DNA of 20,548 nt from JALYIM01 sp040003205 (GTDB taxonomy: Bacteria; Acidobacteriota; Terriglobia; Terriglobales; Acidobacteriaceae). Shown here in pieces: positions 7,345-15,234 of this stretch. The notes below the pieces were generated by a model that was given only the letters and a program-made list of their open reading frames with translations, was not told the origin of the DNA and searched no databases. Numbering within the stretch: the first letter of the stretch is position 1; each line of letters opens with the position of its first letter. The position numbers and the translations under genes are program-made. The stretch spans positions 1-20,548 of the forward strand of contig JBDUDA010000022.1 in assembly GCA_040003205.1 (NCBI GenBank), read 5' to 3'.

Positions 7345-7704
7345 CTACGCTGCGCGCTGACTCAGCGCAGCTCGCAACGCGTCCAGTGCAAGATGACTTG
7401 CATGACTCGAAGTCGCGGGCAGGCCGCCAACCGCAGCCATGATTTCTTCCCGGCTTATCTTGCCCGCCTCAGTCACGGTTTTTCCCAGGGAGAGTTCCGT
7501 GACTGCGGAACCGCACGCGATGGCCGGAACGCACCCTTTTGCCAGAAATCGAACTTCGCTAATTCGACCCTCGACGATTCGCATAGTCAATTTCAGTACG
7601 TCTCCACAAGCCGGATTCTCAAGTTGTACAGTTGCGTCAGGCCTGGCGATTTCGCCCGCATTTCGGGGATGTTCAAAATGATCGAGTAGTTTGGCCGAGT
7701 ACAT
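7345..7704 (-). CDS. NifU/IscU-like Fe-S cluster assembly scaffold, third Cys missing
   Basis: A 119-residue scaffold protein of the IscU/NifU-N fold. MYSAKLLDHFEHPRNAGE matches the family start, so the ATG at 7704 is chosen although the frame opens earlier with a TTG. Ligand motif one is NPACGDVL with Cys33 and Asp35. Motif two is AKGCVPAIACGSAVTEL with Cys58. The third ligand region reads SHASHLALDAL: His101 is kept but the conserved cysteine after it is Ala102. An additional Cys64 is present where IscU usually has serine. It may therefore hold clusters differently, or represent a scaffold-like side branch. The gene stands alone, without IscS or IscA in the window. No Shine-Dalgarno is present, and TACAAT ends seven bases before the ATG, suggesting a leaderless message. 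Confidence 0.9.
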   Translation of the reverse strand: MYSAKLLDHFEHPRNAGEIARPDATVQLENPACGDVLKLTMRIVEGRISEVRFLAKGCVPAIACGSAVTELSLGKTVTEAGKISREEIMAAVGGLPATSSHASHLALDALRAALSQRAA

Positions 7705-7777
7705 CGCGATTATTGTATCGTGCGATGACTGAGACTTCGGCAAGACTTACTTCCCGAAGCTATAACATCGAGACTCT
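7705..7777. promoter_or_regulatory. Divergent promoter region with an inverted repeat
   Basis: This 73-base gap serves both the leftward Fe-S scaffold and the rightward BtuF-like gene. Rightward, TATAAC (7761-7766) lies 11 bases before the ATG. Leftward, TACAAT ends seven bases before the ATG. Between them CTTCGG (7735-7740) and CCGAAG (7754-7759) form a six-base inverted repeat with a 13-base spacer, directly upstream of the rightward -10. It could be an operator; clear -35 boxes are missing on both sides. Confidence 0.45.
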
Positions 7778-8575
7778 ATGACCTCCGGCCCTGCCCTTCG
7801 AGTTGTCTGCCTTCAGCCCAGCGCAACGGCAATCTTAAAAGCCATTGGAAAGCTCGATCACATTGTGGCCTGTACGAAGTACTGTCTTGATATCTGTTCG
7901 GAATTGTCTGGGAGAATAATTGTTGCGGACTCCTGGACTGCGCAGAGCACCCAGATTCTGGATGCGCATCCAGACCTGGTTCTCGCATCGGTGCCGTATC
8001 AAGAAAAGGCCGTGATCGAAATCCTGAAGTCGGGAACGCGCTTTCTCGGCCTCGCTCCGAAAACGCTTGCCGATATCTACCAGGACATCGCCATAATTGC
8101 TGGAGTAATGGGGTCCGCGCAATCCGGTCGGCGGGTGGTCGAGGACATGGATAACACCATCCATGGAATTAAAGATCAAACTCGCGCTCTATCGCGCCCA
8201 CGAGTCTTTTGCGAAGAATGGGGAAAGCCGCTGATCGCATCGCAGCCCTGGGTGGCGGAGCTGGTCGAAGCCGCAGGCGGACGGTTTATCGGGGAACCAG
8301 GCGCGAAAACGTCAGCGGAAGTGGTACTGGCTGAAGATCCGGAAGTGTTTATTGCGGCGTGGTGCGGAGCCGGAGACCGCGTCCCATTACAAAAGATTGT
8401 CCGCGAGCGGGGCTGGACGGAAACCCGCTGTGTTACAAATGCCCGCGTCTACTGCATTTCGGACGAGCTTCTTAACACGCCCGCGCCTACCTTGCTGGAG
8501 GGTCTAATCGCGCTGGCGGCTGCGATACATCCGGAAATCTTTCCTCCGGTGCGAGGCTTGAAGCGGATGACGTGA
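7778..8575 (+). CDS. BtuF-like metal-chelate-binding protein without signal peptide
   Basis: A 265-residue protein of the class III periplasmic binding fold (Fe-siderophore/cobalamin-binding). The N-terminus RVVCLQPSATAILKAIG corresponds to the SLaPSaTE motif of BtuF. STQILDAHPDLVLAS is the characteristic 'i..l.PDLVl' segment. VFCEEWGKPLIASQPWVAEL and EAAGGRFIGEP with ARVYCISDELLN match the C-terminal lobe. Residues 2-7 (TSGPAL) leave no room for a signal peptide or lipobox, so the protein seems cytoplasmic. Such proteins are annotated as cobalamin-binding proteins in many genomes, but no permease or ATPase is adjacent, so transport is not supported. Several extra cysteines (Cys32, Cys36, Cys40) cluster near the N-terminus. 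It is divergent from the Fe-S scaffold. Confidence 0.82.
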   Translation: MTSGPALRVVCLQPSATAILKAIGKLDHIVACTKYCLDICSELSGRIIVADSWTAQSTQILDAHPDLVLASVPYQEKAVIEILKSGTRFLGLAPKTLADIYQDIAIIAGVMGSAQSGRRVVEDMDNTIHGIKDQTRALSRPRVFCEEWGKPLIASQPWVAELVEAAGGRFIGEPGAKTSAEVVLAEDPEVFIAAWCGAGDRVPLQKIVRERGWTETRCVTNARVYCISDELLNTPAPTLLEGLIALAAAIHPEIFPPVRGLKRMT

Positions 8576-8621
8576 ATTCATCCATGACCTTTCAGTAGCA
8601 GCAGTCAACTGTTTTAGACCT

Positions 8622-10688
8622 CTAGATAGAGCCGCGAATTCCGCCGGGTTGATTCTGCATCTGGTCCTTCAGGGCTTCGTTTATAACTCCGTGCCGATCT
8701 TCAAAAATGTAAAGGAAAGAATTCACGGCATAGTGCCACAGACTCGAGAGGTCGGTCTGATACCAACAGCATTCCGTCATTCGCGGCGAGAATCCGCATA
8801 GAAATCTAAACCGCCGATGAGCTTCCTGCGGAGCCACCAGGGTCGCCGCCGTCATGCGGTGGTTCCCTTCAATAATTGTCAGGGGACCGCTCTCGTCAAC
8901 GCCAATCAACAGCACTGAACTGCGCGGCGCTGGCTGCCGCTGCTCCGCGAGTTCTCTGCTAAGAGAACGAAGCTTGTTGATGAAGTCGTTTGACGATCGG
9001 GAAACTATTCTCGTGCGTATGCGTCTGGCCGTGTCCAACAGGTAATAACTTTCGTCCGCATGCTTGCGCCATTGGTTGCGAGGGAATACTCGAATGCGAT
9101 TTAAATCCTCGTTGAGCAACTCAACTTCCCACCACTCCGTATCGGGAGGAAGTTCACGCCACATCCTTCCGCGCCGGCGGAAAAGCAGGGCGCGACGTAA
9201 TTTGTTGTCTTTCTCATTGCTCAGATCGGGATGGTTGACCAACTCACGAAAGGGTTCGCGATAGTTATTGAATTCGGGCTGAAAAAATTCGCTCTTGAGA
9301 AACTCCGCGATAACTTCTTCTTCGCCTACCCGTTTGACTTTCGTCAGGCGGCCCAGAGCTGCGGGCGCTTCCACAGCAGCCCGGCTGTGGGCAAGCTGCA
9401 TGCGAATGTACGGCACCGCCACTAGGACCAGCAACACCAGCATCAGGACGGTCTGGACGGCGATCACCTCGTGCAGGGTATTGTGGAAGAGGTAAATCCC
9501 CAAAATAATCGCGCCGCTGAATCCCAGTTGCAGCCAACTCACATTTCCAATCTTGCGGGCGATCTCGTAACTCATCAACACGACACTGAGGGAGTAAATA
9601 CCAGTGGTCAGCGCGTACAGCATCAGGAGTGACGTGTAGGAAGGAGTTCCTGCCAGCGGAAATCCCGCACCCAGCAGCATGTGCCACAGGCTTTGAGGGG
9701 CCACCCAGATTCCGAATGTAAAAAGCGACGAGATCAGAATGACCAGCAATAGCGCCGTCCCCAACACCGCCTGACCTTCGCGCTCGCCGGATTGTGCGCG
9801 CGCGGAAAACGGAAACATGCCGCTCACCACCGACCACGACAACATGTAAACCACGCGTCCAACCAGCGCCAGGGTCGCATACACTCCAGCGTCAGTCGCG
9901 GAAAAGAAATGCTTGACCAGCGCAATATCGAGATTGTTAATGATTACTTGGCCGATGAAAAAAACTGATGCTTGAATGCCCTCTCCCCAGGCGGTAGGCA
10001 GGGAGGTTTGCCCATCACTGATGAGCGTGCGGTGCGGCCGGGCGAAAACATAGGCCACGACCACGGAAGCTACAATTGCAGCAATGACTCCGGTAACTCC
10101 ATATCCCGCAGCCATCAGCAGCATCGCGCCGCCAAGTTTCACAACCACTTCCAAGGCAAAGTTGAATGCCAGCGGTCCGAAATCGTACATTCCCTGCATC
10201 AGCCCGCGGCGCACGCCCAGAGGAATGTAAAACAAAGTCGCAACCGCCAGCATGTAGATATAGTTGCGCGTGGGAAGGTTCAGGTAGCGGGAAACTACGG
10301 GGCTGCTGTAGGCGAGAAGAATGCTGATGCTGATCGCAAACATCCATGAGCGGCGGTGAAAATAGCGATAGATTCCAACTTTTTCTTTTAGCGAGTCGTT
10401 CTTCGCTACAAACTTAGAACAAAGTAACTGGAAAGAAAGCGTGACGGAAGAGAGCAGCATCAGCACGGTGTAAACCGCGCTCGCATGTCCAAAGCTGTCG
10501 GCTCCCAGCCAATGGGCGACGCCCAGGTTGTACAGCAAATTCATGGCGCCGACAAATCCTGAGCTGAAGAGAAGAATGACGCTTCCGCTCAGAACTCGGG
10601 CCCTTAGGGTTCGGGATGCGGCCGCTTCGTCCTCTAACTTCGAAGCTCTGGGAAGTTCGGGCGCCGCGCTGGGAGCATCGATGGCCAT
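8622..10688 (-). CDS. Wzx/MATE-like polysaccharide flippase fused to an EGNHR-motif soluble domain
   Basis: A 688-residue protein. Residues 30-430 are a polytopic membrane domain of about 12 helices, starting LSGSVILLFSSGFVGAMNLL, then LGVAHWLGADSFGHASAVYT, and including AFNFALEVVVKLGGAMLL. This layout is typical of the polysaccharide-flippase (MVF/MOP) family that moves lipid-linked glycans across the inner membrane. Residues 440-688 form a soluble, charged extension absent from ordinary Wzx proteins (400-500 residues). It contains WRELPPDTEWWEVEL, FPRNQWRKHADESYYLLD, then VLLIGVDESGPLTIIEGNHR (motif at 607-611) and LCGFSPRMTECCWYQTDL. The EGNHR context is reminiscent of the ParB/sulfiredoxin fold; this is inference. 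It follows the TPR/barrel gene by 45 bases and is probably co-transcribed. AAGG lies ten bases before the ATG. Confidence 0.85.
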   Translation of the reverse strand: MAIDAPSAAPELPRASKLEDEAAASRTLRARVLSGSVILLFSSGFVGAMNLLYNLGVAHWLGADSFGHASAVYTVLMLLSSVTLSFQLLCSKFVAKNDSLKEKVGIYRYFHRRSWMFAISISILLAYSSPVVSRYLNLPTRNYIYMLAVATLFYIPLGVRRGLMQGMYDFGPLAFNFALEVVVKLGGAMLLMAAGYGVTGVIAAIVASVVVAYVFARPHRTLISDGQTSLPTAWGEGIQASVFFIGQVIINNLDIALVKHFFSATDAGVYATLALVGRVVYMLSWSVVSGMFPFSARAQSGEREGQAVLGTALLLVILISSLFTFGIWVAPQSLWHMLLGAGFPLAGTPSYTSLLMLYALTTGIYSLSVVLMSYEIARKIGNVSWLQLGFSGAIILGIYLFHNTLHEVIAVQTVLMLVLLVLVAVPYIRMQLAHSRAAVEAPAALGRLTKVKRVGEEEVIAEFLKSEFFQPEFNNYREPFRELVNHPDLSNEKDNKLRRALLFRRRGRMWRELPPDTEWWEVELLNEDLNRIRVFPRNQWRKHADESYYLLDTARRIRTRIVSRSSNDFINKLRSLSRELAEQRQPAPRSSVLLIGVDESGPLTIIEGNHRMTAATLVAPQEAHRRFRFLCGFSPRMTECCWYQTDLSSLWHYAVNSFLYIFEDRHGVINEALKDQMQNQPGGIRGSI

Positions 10689-10733
10689 GAAAAAACTACC
10701 TTGGAAAAATCGGCGACAATTAAAATCTTACGC

Positions 10734-13700
10734 CTAAAACAAACTGAACCGTATCACGGGGAAGATCTTGACGCGGTTGCTGCCTGAGAAATCATAAAAT
10801 GTCTGCTGCTGCATTCCGAAAGAAAACCGCATGGGATACGTCACCGGAACTTCGGCCGTGCCATCGTTCACGGAACGCTTTATACCTCTCGTGTAGGAAA
10901 CCAGAAATTCGTTGTTAATGTTGTCGTACGCGTGAAAACCTTCTCCCCGCGACCACGCACCTGACGCATGGAACGCCCAGCGTCCGGACGGCAGATAATC
11001 GAGACGGAATGCGGGTCGCATGGCCTGCGCAATCGCAAATAGCGAGCCTTCCACTCTCCATGATCGCAGATATTCCGCGTAGACGGAGGTTGTCCAATTG
11101 GTGCGAAATCGGCGTTGAATCCCAACATAAGTGTCCGTCGTATAATACTCGCGAATAAACGGACGGAACAGAACATCCCGCGCCTGATATCCGGTTATCA
11201 ATGCTGTCTTGCCCCAGGGACGGCCAACCACAAAATTAATGGACGCGGCTACATCGCGGGAATGCAAATTCTGCTCGGTAAAAGGCCCCGCCTCGCGCGT
11301 CGCGCTGCCGGAAATCGTGACCCAGTTCCCAATCGGACTGGTATGCAGGTACAGAAACTGGCGAAACAGATTCTGGTTCATGGCGTTGGGCGCCAGCGTA
11401 TCCCGCCGGATCGTGAATTGAAGTCCGGGATTAAATGTGATGGTGTTGTTGCCTATATGCCATACAGGGTTGATCCCGCCATTAAAAATCGTGTCGTAAG
11501 TGTTTCGCTTCTGAATTAAAAACTGACTGGGAATCGAAATAGTTCCGCGGGCATTACGCTCTTCAACCAGCCCACTAACGGTAGGCCATCCTTTGAAGTG
11601 CAGCTTGTATCTCTCATCACCTCTAGTCTCGTAAGACACCCTGGGCGGCGGCAAAAGCGTACCGGTAGTGAGACCGCGCAGTCGTGCGTCCAGCGTGTAA
11701 ATGTTGATGTCTTCGAATATCGGACTGAGCGACGCCTCCGACTGTAGGCTGATATTCTCAGTAAGCGGCAGGCCTTCCTGATCGGCAAGTGCCATCTCTG
11801 CGCGCTCAGTGAATTCATTTCCGATGACTAACTGATTTGCGCGCGCAAACGTCGTCAGGGCGGGCAAATTATTTTGCTCCTGGCGATAGATGTTTGCCTT
11901 GGCAATTAAGTATTCGTAGTTCTCGCTATTCGCCGGGTCGTTGCCTACACTCGCCAGCATGCGTTTCGCGCTATCGGTCTCTCCGGTAGCGAGGTACGCA
12001 TTCGCAAGTCCGATGCTGACTGTTTCTTCGTCCGCTCCTTCAGCTTGTGCCCGTTCAAAGAACTTCTTGGCGAGCTCAAACTGATCGATCGACATCATGA
12101 TTTGCGCCGCTTCAATCAGATTTTCGGCGGTGACTCCATTGCCTTCTTCAACCCGCGCTTCGGCCAGACCGAAACTTACCTGCTGTTGGGAATCCTCGAA
12201 ATCACCAGCCTGAGCGAACAACCGTGCCAATGCCAAACGAATCTCGATCCGGTCGGGCCCAGGCGCGTTCAAGGCCTTCGAATAGCGCTGCATCGCCGCT
12301 TTACGATCTTTCAGTAAGAGCAGGGCTTCGCCGGTGGCAAGCCATACTTTACGATCGCCGCTGAGCTTCTCAGCCTGCGTCACCGCCTGGATGGTGTCGG
12401 CGGTACGATTCATCTGCGCATAGGACCTCGCCATTTCGGCATAAACCAGCGCGTCATTCGGCCCCAAGCCCAGAGCGCTCTTCAGCGCCTCAATGGAATC
12501 CGGATAACGGTGCAGGCGGTAAAGAGCATCGGCAAGCGCGAAGTGAGTCTGTACATCTTTCGAGGCGAAGGTCAGGGCCGCGCGGTATTCGCCTTCTGCC
12601 TGCCGAAACATTATCTGCTGACGATAAGCTTCCGCTCTCGCCAGATGCGTGGATGCGGATTCTCCCATCAATTTGGCCGCGAGCTCGGCTTCTCTCAAGG
12701 CGGGCTTGGCGCGACGAAGCTGGAGATAGGAGTAGGCCAATCCAAGGTGCGCTTCGCCGTAGTCAGGACGCAGTTTCAGCGCGGCTTCAAAATCTCTCGA
12801 CGCTTTAGTCGCTTCCCGCAGATCATTGCGGACGTATCCGCGATTCACATAGCCCGTCGAGTTGGGCTCCAGGTCCAGCGCTTTGGTAAATTCAGCTTCC
12901 GCCTCGCGCGGCTGCCCGTTATGCGTGAGTATGTAACCTGCAATCAAGTGAAGATCTTTATCTTTTGGGAGTATCGGCTCGTATTTCTTCACGATTTCCG
13001 AAGCTTCCTGGTACCGATTTAAGAACACCAGGTCGTAGGCCAGATATACCGGCGCTTCCGGATCCCGCGGCAATTTCTCGATCACGTGATATCCGAGCTT
13101 GGCGGACTCCTCATATTGCCCCGTACGCGTCAGGTAACGCTCTTTTTCGCGCATGACCTGGGGGCTGCGAGCGATCGCGGGATTGGCGTCACCGATGTCC
13201 ACCCACTTCTTAGCGATTGGGAGTTGCTGCCCTTCCAGGGCGGAGTTCGTGCCGCCCGCGACCACCAGCGCGTTGCCGGGGGCCAACTGATGCGCTTTCT
13301 CATAACTCTGCTGCGCTTCTGGAAATTTTTTGCCGGACGTATAAAGATCTCCCAATGCCAGGTAGGAAACAAAATCGTCAGGATAAAGACTCTGTAGCTT
13401 GGTGAAATACTTCTCCGCGCTCGCCATGTTCTCCGTCTCACGCGCGAGATAGCCCATCGCGGTCAGCGCGGAGTGGCTGTTGGGATCAATCGTCAGCGCC
13501 TTCGAATACATCTGTGACGCTTCCTGCTTGCGATTCATCTTCCAGAGCAGGTTGGCGTAGTTCAACATGATGTTGAGGTTGTTAGGATCGAGGGCGGTGG
13601 CGCTCTTCAAATCTTTCTCGGCGGCGTCAAACTGATTGGAGTCGGCCTCAACCAGAGCCCGCAACCGCAGAAATTCCGGACGGCTGGCCTCTTCTACTCC

Positions 13701-14963
13701 AGTAATTTTATTCAGACTGGCGCGAGCGGCCTCTAGCTCACCGCTGGCGGCTGACGCTTGCTCGGTTCGTTGGTACATCTCGTACAGACTCAAATGCAGC
13801 GATACCGGATACAGCGGTCCCTCGGGCACAGACGGAGGAAGGTGACCGATAGCAAATTTGTATTCATTGATCGCATCGTCGTTGTGGTCCTGAAGACCGG
13901 CAATCTGACCACGAATAGCGTGCAGCCGATAGGTGTTTGGATCGATGCCCTCAGCTCGCTTCAAGAAAGTCTCAGCGCGCTCGAAACCCCCAACGTTGAC
14001 CACAGCTTGCGCTGCGCTCAACTGCAAGTTGGCATCGCGGACGGAGCGGTTCGCAGCCTGCTGGTAAGCGTCGGCGGCCTCTTTCTTTCTTCCCGCTAAT
14101 TGATAGGTATAGCCAAGCTCTGAAAGCGCGTCGGGGGCCCGGTTCACGGCCTTCTTTAGGCTCGCAATCGCCGAGTCGTACTGTCCGGCTTCGCGATAAA
14201 ATGCGGCCACGGCGCGCAGTACATCTGAATTATTAGGATCGCGGCTCTCCGCGTGCTGCAAATAGCGCTTGGATTCTTCCGGCTGGTTCAAGCGCTGGTA
14301 GGCGCGCGCAATGAGAAGTTCACTGCGGGCCGAGGGGCTCAGCGCATCACCACGTTTCAACAGTTCGAGGGATTTTTGGGGATCCGCGCTTAACGCAAGT
14401 TCTCCTGCCAAAAGCAAATCGTTCACGCTTCGCGGATTCGCCGCAATGACTTTTTTAAGTATGTCTTGCGCTTCGGCCCCCCGTCCCATCTTGGCGTAGG
14501 TTTGCGCTAAACCTGAAAGTCCGGCAATGGAATTCGGCTGTTGTTGTAGGCCGCGCTTGTAAGCATTTTCAGAGTCGGAATACTGTCCAGCGAGTCGTGA
14601 TGCGTATCCCAAAAGAAACCAGATACCGGTATTCTGCGGTGCCGCATGGGCGGCACGGGTAGCGAAAGCCGCCGCCGCGCGGTACTCACCTTTATCCAAC
14701 GCCTGTTGTGCTGCTCTCGCGTCGCGCGCAACCTCAATACTCGAACCCCATCCGATTCCATTGGGCGAGGCTTGATTTTCCTGGGCCGCATTTGCCGGCG
14801 GTTGGTTTGCAGGCGTAGACGGCGTGCGCTTTTTCCTACTCTTTGTATTATTGGGCTTATTCGCGCCGGGATTATTCAGCTCAAAAGTTTGCCCCGACAC
14901 GGTGATCGAAATCACCAGCCAGAGACAGACTAATGTGAAAGCGCATGATGCCTTAAAGTGCAT
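10734..14963 (-). CDS. Giant TPR protein with C-terminal outer-membrane beta-barrel, BcsC/PelB-like architecture
   Basis: A 1409-residue exported protein. MHFKASCAFTLVCLWLVISI is a signal peptide. A Pro/Asn-rich linker follows, and from about 80 to 1055 tetratricopeptide repeats run almost without break (roughly two dozen; examples FLLGYASRLAGQYSDSENAY and ALDLEPNSTGYVNRGYVRND). The last 340 residues (about 1070-1409) alternate polar and hydrophobic residues and end in IFPVIRFSLF, the C-terminal phenylalanine typical of outer-membrane barrels. Periplasmic TPR plus barrel is the design of BcsC, PgaA and PelB, which carry exopolysaccharides across the outer membrane. The match is architectural; I see no specific BcsC motif. 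The frame extends to a TTG at 14981, six codons up, but the ATG gives a better signal peptide; neither has a good ribosome-binding site. It is transcribed ahead of the flippase. Confidence 0.85.
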   Translation of the reverse strand: MHFKASCAFTLVCLWLVISITVSGQTFELNNPGANKPNNTKSRKKRTPSTPANQPPANAAQENQASPNGIGWGSSIEVARDARAAQQALDKGEYRAAAAFATRAAHAAPQNTGIWFLLGYASRLAGQYSDSENAYKRGLQQQPNSIAGLSGLAQTYAKMGRGAEAQDILKKVIAANPRSVNDLLLAGELALSADPQKSLELLKRGDALSPSARSELLIARAYQRLNQPEESKRYLQHAESRDPNNSDVLRAVAAFYREAGQYDSAIASLKKAVNRAPDALSELGYTYQLAGRKKEAADAYQQAANRSVRDANLQLSAAQAVVNVGGFERAETFLKRAEGIDPNTYRLHAIRGQIAGLQDHNDDAINEYKFAIGHLPPSVPEGPLYPVSLHLSLYEMYQRTEQASAASGELEAARASLNKITGVEEASRPEFLRLRALVEADSNQFDAAEKDLKSATALDPNNLNIMLNYANLLWKMNRKQEASQMYSKALTIDPNSHSALTAMGYLARETENMASAEKYFTKLQSLYPDDFVSYLALGDLYTSGKKFPEAQQSYEKAHQLAPGNALVVAGGTNSALEGQQLPIAKKWVDIGDANPAIARSPQVMREKERYLTRTGQYEESAKLGYHVIEKLPRDPEAPVYLAYDLVFLNRYQEASEIVKKYEPILPKDKDLHLIAGYILTHNGQPREAEAEFTKALDLEPNSTGYVNRGYVRNDLREATKASRDFEAALKLRPDYGEAHLGLAYSYLQLRRAKPALREAELAAKLMGESASTHLARAEAYRQQIMFRQAEGEYRAALTFASKDVQTHFALADALYRLHRYPDSIEALKSALGLGPNDALVYAEMARSYAQMNRTADTIQAVTQAEKLSGDRKVWLATGEALLLLKDRKAAMQRYSKALNAPGPDRIEIRLALARLFAQAGDFEDSQQQVSFGLAEARVEEGNGVTAENLIEAAQIMMSIDQFELAKKFFERAQAEGADEETVSIGLANAYLATGETDSAKRMLASVGNDPANSENYEYLIAKANIYRQEQNNLPALTTFARANQLVIGNEFTERAEMALADQEGLPLTENISLQSEASLSPIFEDINIYTLDARLRGLTTGTLLPPPRVSYETRGDERYKLHFKGWPTVSGLVEERNARGTISIPSQFLIQKRNTYDTIFNGGINPVWHIGNNTITFNPGLQFTIRRDTLAPNAMNQNLFRQFLYLHTSPIGNWVTISGSATREAGPFTEQNLHSRDVAASINFVVGRPWGKTALITGYQARDVLFRPFIREYYTTDTYVGIQRRFRTNWTTSVYAEYLRSWRVEGSLFAIAQAMRPAFRLDYLPSGRWAFHASGAWSRGEGFHAYDNINNEFLVSYTRGIKRSVNDGTAEVPVTYPMRFSFGMQQQTFYDFSGSNRVKIFPVIRFSLF

Positions 14964-15234
14964 GATACGGTGCGGAATCAAACCGGTTTTTCAATCCCCT
15001 GGAAGAACTCTTGTGCGTGCCAACGTTCTGATGCCCCACAACTTGCGATTGGTTGGTTGCAGAAATGGTAGACCAGACTCACCGTCATGACTAATGAATA
15101 GTGTTACTACTAATTACTGAAGATACCAGTTTTGAGTCCTCCGCGTCATAGCTGAACAGATTCCGAAAGCAAACCCTCACGACCAATGTAGAATCAAAAC
15201 GGTACTCACATTTGTGGAGAGGAATCTAAGCACC
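14964..15234. promoter_or_regulatory. Divergent intergenic region of the polysaccharide locus
   Basis: This 271-base gap must hold the promoters for both arms of the locus. An AT-rich patch at 15088-15120 contains ACTAAT twice (15090-15095 and 15109-15114; 19 bases start to start) and a repeated TTACT. TAGAAT (15189-15194) could be a rightward -10, but no good -35 is found at the right spacing. No gene or RNA is recognised. Confidence 0.4.
15216..15223 (+). promoter_or_regulatory. Ribosome-binding site deciding a GTG start
   Basis: GGAGAGGA lies 11 bases before GTG at 15235. It overlaps the earlier in-frame GTG at 15214, which therefore cannot be the start served by it. Confidence 0.6.

Noticed and set aside
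8576..8621. Possible terminator between the convergent BtuF-like and flippase genes (CAGTCAACTG followed by TTTT).
   Set aside because: The stem is at most four to five base pairs and the T-run is short; too weak to call.
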